A DNA stretch of 19,444 nucleotides from Planctomycetota bacterium (GTDB taxonomy: Bacteria > Planctomycetota > PUPC01 > DSUN01). The stretch covers positions 1 through 19,444 of the forward strand of contig VGYW01000115.1 of NCBI GenBank assembly GCA_016872875.1, written 5' to 3'. Under the pieces are notes generated by a model. That model was not told the DNA's origin. It saw only the letters and a list, made by a program, of their open reading frames with translations, and ran no database searches. Of the stretch, positions 15,549 through 19,444 are shown piece by piece. Each line of letters starts with the position of its first letter. Position 1 is the stretch's first letter. The position numbers were made by a program, and so were the translations under genes.

Positions 15549-15971
15549 TTAGCGGATGAAGAGGCTGAGGATGAGGATTTTGAGGCCGATGCGCCAGCCG
15601 GCCTTGCTGCGGAGGCTGGTGATGAGGCCCCAGATGATCTGGGCGACGCGGATGCAGAGGGCGCGAGCCCCTTGGAACTGGTCGTCGGTGATGTAGCCTT
15701 GGTCGAGTGCGACGTAGAGGAGGCTTCGGACTTCGCCGGCGGAGCCGCGGGCAATGAAGAGGAAGTTGGCGAAGTCCTTGTTGCTCCCACGCTCGAAGCC
15801 TTCGGCCACGTTGGACATTGCGGAGACGGCTGCGCGGCGACTCTGGTCGGTGAGGCCGAAGTCGCGCGAGAAGCGGGCGCCTTTGGTCAGGGAGTATACG
15901 AGGTTCGTCAGTTCGCGAGCGACTTTCCAGGCGTCGAGGTCTTCGAACGTGTGAATCGGGTTCGTGCTCAT
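15549..15971 (-). CDS. Four-helix-bundle protein, 23S rRNA IVP (S23)/Avd-like family
   Basis: 140 aa. The pattern FEDLDAWKVARELTNLVY (about 8-25), FGLTDQSRRAAVSAMSNVAEGFERGSNKDFANFLFIARGSAGEVRSLLYVA and a last helix GARALCIRVAQIIWGL is the classic signature of the four-helix-bundle family known from intervening sequences in 23S rRNA genes and related in fold to Avd, the accessory protein of diversity-generating retroelements. Such proteins are small, basic and thought to bind nucleic acid; their cellular role is mostly unknown. The C-terminus (SLRSKAGWRIGLKILILSLFIR) is an unusual hydrophobic-basic tail. The gene splits wzm from wzt and is flanked on both sides by GTTCAA/GTTGAA arrays. No reverse transcriptase or rRNA is in the window, so neither a retroelement nor an rRNA insert explains it. 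Confidence 0.88.
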   Translation of the reverse strand: MSTNPIHTFEDLDAWKVARELTNLVYSLTKGARFSRDFGLTDQSRRAAVSAMSNVAEGFERGSNKDFANFLFIARGSAGEVRSLLYVALDQGYITDDQFQGARALCIRVAQIIWGLITSLRSKAGWRIGLKILILSLFIR

Positions 15972-16106
15972 TTGGGACTCCGTTGAAAATCGTTGAAAAC
16001 CGTTCAAAGATCGTTCAAGTCGTTCAACCCGCTGAACCCGTTGAAAAGCGTTCGAGTCTTCGGCGGTTTTCAACGGCTTTGAACGATCTTGAACGGCTTG
16101 AACGAG
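15972..16106. repeat. GTTCAA/GTTGAA word array between wzm and the four-helix-bundle gene
   Basis: Ten exact copies of the hexamers GTTCAA or GTTGAA (both orientations) plus degenerate ones fill this 135-bp gap, spaced mostly 9-11 bp. On the plus strand the words read GTTNAA from 15980 to about 16047 and flip to TTNAAC from about 16067 to 16104. At the flip a 10-bp perfect stem (CCGTTGAAAA at 16038-16047 with TTTTCAACGG at 16067-16076) encloses a 19-nt loop. The array starts exactly at the wzm stop and ends at the ribosome site of the next gene. Confidence 0.9.
15978..15981 (-). promoter_or_regulatory. Ribosome binding site of the four-helix-bundle gene
   Basis: GGAG on the minus strand lies 6 nt upstream of the ATG at 15971, right at the edge of the repeat array. 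It favours this ATG over an upstream in-frame one at 16073, whose extra 34 codons would be translated repeat array. Confidence 0.6.
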
Positions 16107-16958
16107 TTAGATGATGTCGGCGAAACGGCGCTCGGTCTTCCTGAAGTAGAGAGTCCCGATGAGGATTGCCACCACTATAACGCCGGTGGATACGGCGAGA
16201 CTTGGCCAGTTGAATGGCTTGCCGAGAAGGGCGGAACGATAGGCGTCGACGATGCCGGTGAGGGGGTTGAGGAGGAGGAGCCATTGCCAGGCGGAGGGGA
16301 CGACTTTGACGGGATAGAGGACGGGTGTGAGGAACATCCAGATTTGGATGACGAAGGGGATCATGTAGCGGAAGTCGCGGTAGGTGACGTCGAGGGCGGA
16401 GAGGAGGCATCCGACGCCGAAGGCGGCGAAGATGGTGAGGGCAACAAGGGGCACGACAATGAGAGTGGCGAGGGTGGGTGGGACGCTGTAGTAGAACATG
16501 AGGCCGATGAGGATGGTGAAGGAGATTGCGAAGTCGAGGAGGCAGGCTCCAATGGCGGAGAGGGGGATGATGAGGCGGGGGAAGTAGACTTTTGTGATGA
16601 GGTTGGAGGAGCCGACGACGCTCTGGGAGCTTCGGCTGAGGGATTCGGAGAAGAATTGCCAGGGGAGGAGGCCGGCGTAGAGGAAGATGGGATAGGGGAA
16701 GCCCTCGGAGTCGATCTTGGCGAGTCCGCCGAAGATGGCGCTGAAGACGACCATTTTGGTGAAGGGCTGTAGGAAGGCCCAGAGGAAGCCGAGGACGGTC
16801 TGTTTGTATCGGACTTTGACGTCGCGCCAGGCGAGGAAGTAGAGGAGTTCGCGGTAGCGCCAGATTTCGCGGAAGTTGATGGGCAGCCAGCCCTTCCGCG
16901 GCTCGATGACGAGCTCGGGGAGCGGCGCTGGGGAAGGGGCTTGGTCGGCAACAGACAT
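16107..16958 (-). CDS. wzm: ABC-2 type polysaccharide exporter permease (Wzm)
   Basis: 283 aa, the usual length for Wzm/TagG-type permeases. After a cytoplasmic N-terminus rich in Pro comes the family hallmark ELLYFLAWRDVKVRYKQT (about 37-54), then LGFLWAFLQP and six predicted membrane segments (about 57-80, 100-125, 140-160, 170-190, 200-220, 240-262). The segment GLLPWQFFSESLSRSS and the late LNPLTGIVDAYRSAL are also typical. It should pair with the Wzt ATPase at 13872-15278 to flip a lipid-linked glycan across the inner membrane. Unusually, wzm and wzt are not adjacent: the four-helix-bundle gene and repeat arrays lie between them. The repeat array begins at the nucleotide after the TAA stop. 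Confidence 0.95.
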   Translation of the reverse strand: MSVADQAPSPAPLPELVIEPRKGWLPINFREIWRYRELLYFLAWRDVKVRYKQTVLGFLWAFLQPFTKMVVFSAIFGGLAKIDSEGFPYPIFLYAGLLPWQFFSESLSRSSQSVVGSSNLITKVYFPRLIIPLSAIGACLLDFAISFTILIGLMFYYSVPPTLATLIVVPLVALTIFAAFGVGCLLSALDVTYRDFRYMIPFVIQIWMFLTPVLYPVKVVPSAWQWLLLLNPLTGIVDAYRSALLGKPFNWPSLAVSTGVIVVAILIGTLYFRKTERRFADII

Positions 16959-18449
16959 CTATGGGGCCGCCGGGGGGCTCTGGCCGTGGGCGGGGGCTGC
17001 CGGGGAGGGCAGCGCGGCCGGGCTGTGTTCGTCGAGGAGTCGGGTGAAGTAGGCAAGCGTCTGGCCGGCGAGCTCGAGGGAGCCGTTGACGGGGGTCTCG
17101 AGGCGGGCCTCGAGGCGGGTGCCGGTGAGGCGGTCGCGCACGGGGATGGAGGCTTTGAGGGTGGCGCTGCCATCCTGTGGGAGGGCCGGGTGGGTCCATG
17201 TGAGCGCGCGTGGGGTGCCGTCGGGGTTGTTGAGTGTGATGGCGAGGGAGGCGAGCTGCATCTGCTCGGCTGCGGCGCAGAGGGCCTTCCACCACTCGTC
17301 GAAGGTGGTGGCCCGGCGGAGGCCCAGCCCGGCGTCTTCGAAACCGCGCCGGCCCTCCTGGGCGGCACGGGACATGGCAATCTTGCGCTGGATTCCGGCC
17401 AGGGTGTCGCGGAGGGAGACGGAGCCGGCGATGCCGAAGACGAGGATCAGGAGCACGAGGACGGCGGCAAGGATGACGAGTTGCCTGGCGTCGCGTGTGA
17501 CCATCATGAAGAGGCCCAAGCCGGCGGCGAGGACGGTGACGAGATAGAGGATGAGGACGACGTGGCGGTGGCGGAGCCCCATATCGATGAGGCGGTGGTG
17601 GATGTGGCCGCGGTCGGGCGCGAAGATGGAGCGGCGTTCGAGGAACCGTCGGAGCATGCTGAACAGGGTGTCGAAGATGGGGATTCCGAGCGCGAGGGCC
17701 GGGAGTGCAAGGCCGACGATGGTGGAAGCCTTTGTGGCGCACAGGACGCTCACGGAGGCGAGGACGAAGCCGAGGAAGTAGGTGCCGCAGTCGCCCATGA
17801 AGATCTTTGCGGGGTTGAAGTTGTGGTAGAGGAAGCCGAGGAGGCTGCCGAGGAGGGCGGACATGAGGATGGCCATGACGGCCTGGTTGGTGTGGATGGC
17901 GAAGATGCCGATGACGGCGCATGCGGCGGCGCAGATGCCGGCGCAGAGGCCGTCGAGGCCGTCAATGAGGTTCACGGCGTTGGTGATGCCGACGATCCAG
18001 AAGATGGTGAGGGGCCAGGCAAGCCAGCCGAGGTCGAAGGTGACGACGCCCTTGACGGCGACGGTCTCGATGCGGATGCCGAAGGCGCACACGCCGCAGG
18101 CTGCGGCGATCTGGACGAGGAGCTTGTAGCGTGCGCGGAGGCGGCGAACATCGTCCACAAGGCCCGCGATGGCGGCCAGGCCGGCGAAGGCAAGGATGAC
18201 GAGGAGTCCCGTCTGGGCGGCGCGCAAGGCTGTTCCGACCACGGTCGTGAGCGTCATGCCAAGGAGCACGGCGGCGACCGCGGACACGATGACGGCGATG
18301 CCGCCGACGCGCGGAACGTCGCCTGAGTGGACCTTTCGCGGGTCGGGGCGGTCCACCAGGCGCATCCTGCGGGCGAGCCGGGCCACCAGCGGGGTGATGA
18401 CCCAGGAGAGCCCGGCGGCAGCAACGATCGTGGAGGCGTAGGTTCTCAT
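16959..18449 (-). CDS. Polyprenyl-phosphate GlcNAc-1-phosphate transferase family (WecA/TagO/MraY-like) with C-terminal extension
   Basis: 496 aa. The first 345 residues are the multi-pass PNPT membrane enzyme that transfers a sugar-1-phosphate from a UDP-sugar to undecaprenyl phosphate, the priming step of glycan assembly. Visible motifs: DRPDPRKVHSGDVPRVGG (33-50), the Asp pair LVDD (97-100), NAVNLIDGLDGL (157-168), FMGDCGT (217-223) and the cytoplasmic HIHH (282-285). About ten hydrophobic segments are present. Residues about 350-496 form a soluble tail with a Pro/Ala-rich end; the tail has no motif I recognise and makes the protein longer than a typical WecA (about 360 aa). The stop abuts the wzm start with no gap, implying translational coupling. 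The specific sugar cannot be read from sequence. Confidence 0.93.
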   Translation of the reverse strand: MRTYASTIVAAAGLSWVITPLVARLARRMRLVDRPDPRKVHSGDVPRVGGIAVIVSAVAAVLLGMTLTTVVGTALRAAQTGLLVILAFAGLAAIAGLVDDVRRLRARYKLLVQIAAACGVCAFGIRIETVAVKGVVTFDLGWLAWPLTIFWIVGITNAVNLIDGLDGLCAGICAAACAVIGIFAIHTNQAVMAILMSALLGSLLGFLYHNFNPAKIFMGDCGTYFLGFVLASVSVLCATKASTIVGLALPALALGIPIFDTLFSMLRRFLERRSIFAPDRGHIHHRLIDMGLRHRHVVLILYLVTVLAAGLGLFMMVTRDARQLVILAAVLVLLILVFGIAGSVSLRDTLAGIQRKIAMSRAAQEGRRGFEDAGLGLRRATTFDEWWKALCAAAEQMQLASLAITLNNPDGTPRALTWTHPALPQDGSATLKASIPVRDRLTGTRLEARLETPVNGSLELAGQTLAYFTRLLDEHSPAALPSPAAPAHGQSPPAAP

Positions 18450-18458
18450 GGGTGGCGC

Positions 18459-19013
18459 CTAACCTGTTGGTTCGAGGAGGTCGGCATCCACTTCGAGTGC
18501 GGCCCCCTGCTGGATGAGGTGGACGTCGAGGACGAGTCGGGCGCGGGTCCTGCGTTCGACGACGACGCCCTCGATGCCCAGGAAGGGGCCGGCCCTCACG
18601 CGGCAGCGCTCGCCGACGGCGGGGCGGGGGTAGAGCTCGAGGTCGGCCTTGGCGGCGAGGGCGCGCTGGATGGCGGCGAGCTCGCCGATGAGGCGCTGCT
18701 GGTTGGGGACGTCGAGGACACGGCAGACGCGGTTGGTGGCGAGCGCGAGGCGACGGGCCTGCTCGTCGCCGCAGAAGCACAGGTAGGAGGTGAAGAGTGG
18801 GAGCAGCCCGTGGCGCCTGCGGCCGCCGGAGAAGAAGATGTGGTGGCGCATTGGGAGAAAGTAGCTTATCTCGCGGCGCAGGAGGTCCCAGGCAAGGGCC
18901 TTCTCGTTGCGGGCCTTCGTGTGCGCCACCCACCAGCGGCCAGCCATGTCCGCCAGGGAGTCGACCGCAGGCGAGAGCATCGGGGGGTTGTCAGCGAGTT
19001 TGAGCAATGGCAT
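18459..19013 (-). CDS. NusG/RfaH-like transcription elongation (antitermination) factor
   Basis: 184 aa. Residues about 25-120 match the NGN domain that binds RNA polymerase: it opens with GRWWVAHTKARNEKAL, the W-V-x-H/Y-x-K pattern of NusG paralogues, followed by the YFLP and LPLFTSYLCF strands. Residues about 133-182 form a KOW domain (GERCRVRAGPFLGIEGVV, then RLVLDVHLI). Specialised NusG paralogues (RfaH, UpxY, LoaP) suppress termination in long polysaccharide operons, and this one heads such an operon, so that role is likely here. Starts at residue 12 (18980) or 23 (18947) are possible because no ribosome site clearly marks the chosen ATG, and the core begins only at residue 26. Nine nucleotides separate its stop from the next gene. 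No ops-like recruitment element was recognised. It is unlikely to be housekeeping NusG, given the context and divergence. Confidence 0.88.
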   Translation of the reverse strand: MPLLKLADNPPMLSPAVDSLADMAGRWWVAHTKARNEKALAWDLLRREISYFLPMRHHIFFSGGRRRHGLLPLFTSYLCFCGDEQARRLALATNRVCRVLDVPNQQRLIGELAAIQRALAAKADLELYPRPAVGERCRVRAGPFLGIEGVVVERRTRARLVLDVHLIQQGAALEVDADLLEPTG

Positions 19014-19040
19014 GCCCGCCGCGGGGCGCACTCCGTCCGT

Positions 19041-19054
19041 GTCGGTGCACCGAC
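19041..19054. promoter_or_regulatory. 14-bp perfect palindrome upstream of the NusG-like gene
   Basis: GTCGGTGCACCGAC is its own reverse complement and sits 28 bp upstream of the putative NusG-like start, in the 82-nt gap after the TPR gene. Its position fits an operator or a short RNA hairpin. I recognise no specific regulator and see no convincing -35/-10 pair nearby, so the function is a guess. Confidence 0.3.
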
Positions 19055-19075
19055 GAGAAAGCGGATGGTGCTCAG

Positions 19076-19096
19076 GCCGGCGAGCGGCTCGCCGGC
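19076..19096 (-). other. Perfect short hairpin at the 3' end of the TPR gene
   Basis: A 9-bp perfect stem (GCCGGCGAG / CTCGCCGGC) with a 3-nt CGG loop overlaps the TAG stop of the TPR gene. No T-run follows in the transcribed direction, so it does not look like a standard intrinsic terminator. It could be an RNA-processing, stabilising or pausing structure ahead of the NusG-like gene. Confidence 0.5.
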
Positions 19097-19444
19097 TATC
19101 GTTCGACCGAGGCGCCGGGGAGGAGGCTGAGGTCCTCGAGGAGTTTCCTGGCGCTGGCGAGTTGCGGGTTGAGCCGCAGGCAGACGCGGGCCTCGTGCAT
19201 GGCCTCGGCGACACGGCCTGCTTCGGCAAGGAGCCGTGCGAGCTCGAGGCGCCAGCCCACCTGGCCGTAGTCGAGCGCCAGGGCGCGGCGATAGCACTCA
19301 ATGGCCGAGGGGGTGTTCTTCTCCTGTCGCCAGATTCCCGCAACGGAGGCCAGGGTGGAAGCCGACACACCGGGCTTGTCGCACTGTGCTTTGAGCGCCT
19401 GGACTGCCGCGGCGCGGGCGCTGGCGATGAGCTCGCGGGCCTTG
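19096..19444 (-). CDS. TPR-repeat protein, C-terminal fragment (5' end outside window)
   Basis: The frame is open to the window edge, so only the last 115 or so residues are seen; an internal GTG at 19368 is not needed as a start. The visible part has tetratricopeptide character: a helix pair around AIECYRRALALDYGQVGWRLELA, then LLAEAGRVAEAMHEARVCLRLNP, with the usual small and aromatic residues and a Pro closing each unit. It ends ASVER and TAG. TPR units mediate protein-protein contacts. In polysaccharide loci such tails occur on O-antigen ligase or polymerase-like membrane proteins and on free-standing assembly factors, but the upstream part needed to decide is missing. It lies immediately upstream of the NusG-like gene, 82 nt away. 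TPR call fairly sure, role unknown. Confidence 0.75.
   Translation of the reverse strand, partial: KARELIASARAAAVQALKAQCDKPGVSASTLASVAGIWRQEKNTPSAIECYRRALALDYGQVGWRLELARLLAEAGRVAEAMHEARVCLRLNPQLASARKLLEDLSLLPGASVER

Noticed and set aside
15275..15790. 171-codon minus-strand frame with 13-residue FSTVFNGFQRFER-like repeats
   Set aside because: The first part is an out-of-frame reading of the four-helix-bundle gene and the rest is translated repeat array; no ribosome site or independent start supports a repeat protein.
14988..16106. CRISPR array
   Set aside because: The repeated words are 6-10 bp with no unique spacers of constant length, and no cas gene is nearby.
14988..16106. Diversity-generating retroelement (because the four-helix-bundle family includes Avd)
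   Set aside because: No reverse transcriptase and no template/variable repeat pair with adenine-specific differences are present in the window.
16024..17922. 632-codon minus-strand frame rich in Pro, Arg and His
   Set aside because: It is the out-of-frame reading of wzm and the WecA-like gene and shows no domain; both real genes have full motif sets.
16941..18326. Long plus-strand open frame (461 codons), acidic and glycine-rich
   Set aside because: It is antisense to the WecA-like gene, has low-complexity Glu/Asp/Gly/Ala composition and no recognisable motif; it results from strong third-position GC bias of the real gene.

Overview
The window is one continuous cell-surface polysaccharide locus. 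Every gene I can support lies on the minus strand, so transcription runs from position 19444 towards 1. Base composition is high GC with strong third-position GC bias, which is why many long spurious frames appear on the opposite strand. The gene set (Wzm/Wzt ABC exporter, polyprenyl-phosphate sugar-1-phosphate transferase, NusG-like factor, many glycosyltransferases and methyltransferases) suggests a Gram-negative-type bacterium with an O-antigen-like or capsular glycan. The style (TPR protein, LegB/LegC-like pair, high GC, abundant short repeats) resembles environmental Planctomycetota or neighbouring phyla, but no 16S or other marker is present, so the phylum is a guess.

Layout in transcription order: (1) 19444-16959: the tail of a TPR protein, a NusG/RfaH-like elongation factor, and a WecA/TagO-type initiating phosphotransferase with a long C-terminal extension. 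(2) 16958-13872: the export module. The permease gene wzm and ATPase gene wzt are separated by a four-helix-bundle (23S rRNA IVP/Avd-like) gene embedded in dense arrays of short GTTCAA/GTTGAA words. The arrays fill both intergenic gaps and continue in frame inside wzt. (3) 13843-9375: a membrane-anchored SAM methyltransferase, a second methyltransferase, a GT2 glycosyltransferase, a third methyltransferase and a B12-binding radical SAM enzyme. (4) 9369-9280: a REPIN-like compound inverted repeat. (5) 9222-6398: a nucleotide-sugar cassette (4,6-dehydratase, sugar nucleotidyltransferase, PLP aminotransferase) that would make an amino-dideoxy sugar. (6) 6407-63: three GT4-type glycosyltransferases (two are tandem paralogues), an FkbM methyltransferase, a WecG/TagA/CpsF glycosyltransferase and a GT-C-like membrane protein.

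How they fit together (inference): the WecA-like enzyme primes the lipid carrier, WecG/TagA and the GT4/GT2 enzymes build the chain using the amino-dideoxy sugar among others, and the methyltransferases decorate or cap it. Wzt, which has a C-terminal domain of the glycan-binding type, then selects the finished chain for export through Wzm. The NusG-like protein would keep RNA polymerase going through this very long operon. Most junctions are overlaps or gaps under 40 nt. The exceptions are the two repeat-filled gaps around the four-helix-bundle gene, the 152-nt gap holding the REPIN-like element, a 113-nt gap before the last gene and an 82-nt gap before the NusG-like gene.

The most unusual feature is the four-helix-bundle gene with its flanking arrays (about 48 exact word copies counted by eye between 14988 and 16106) and the array's intrusion into the wzt reading frame.
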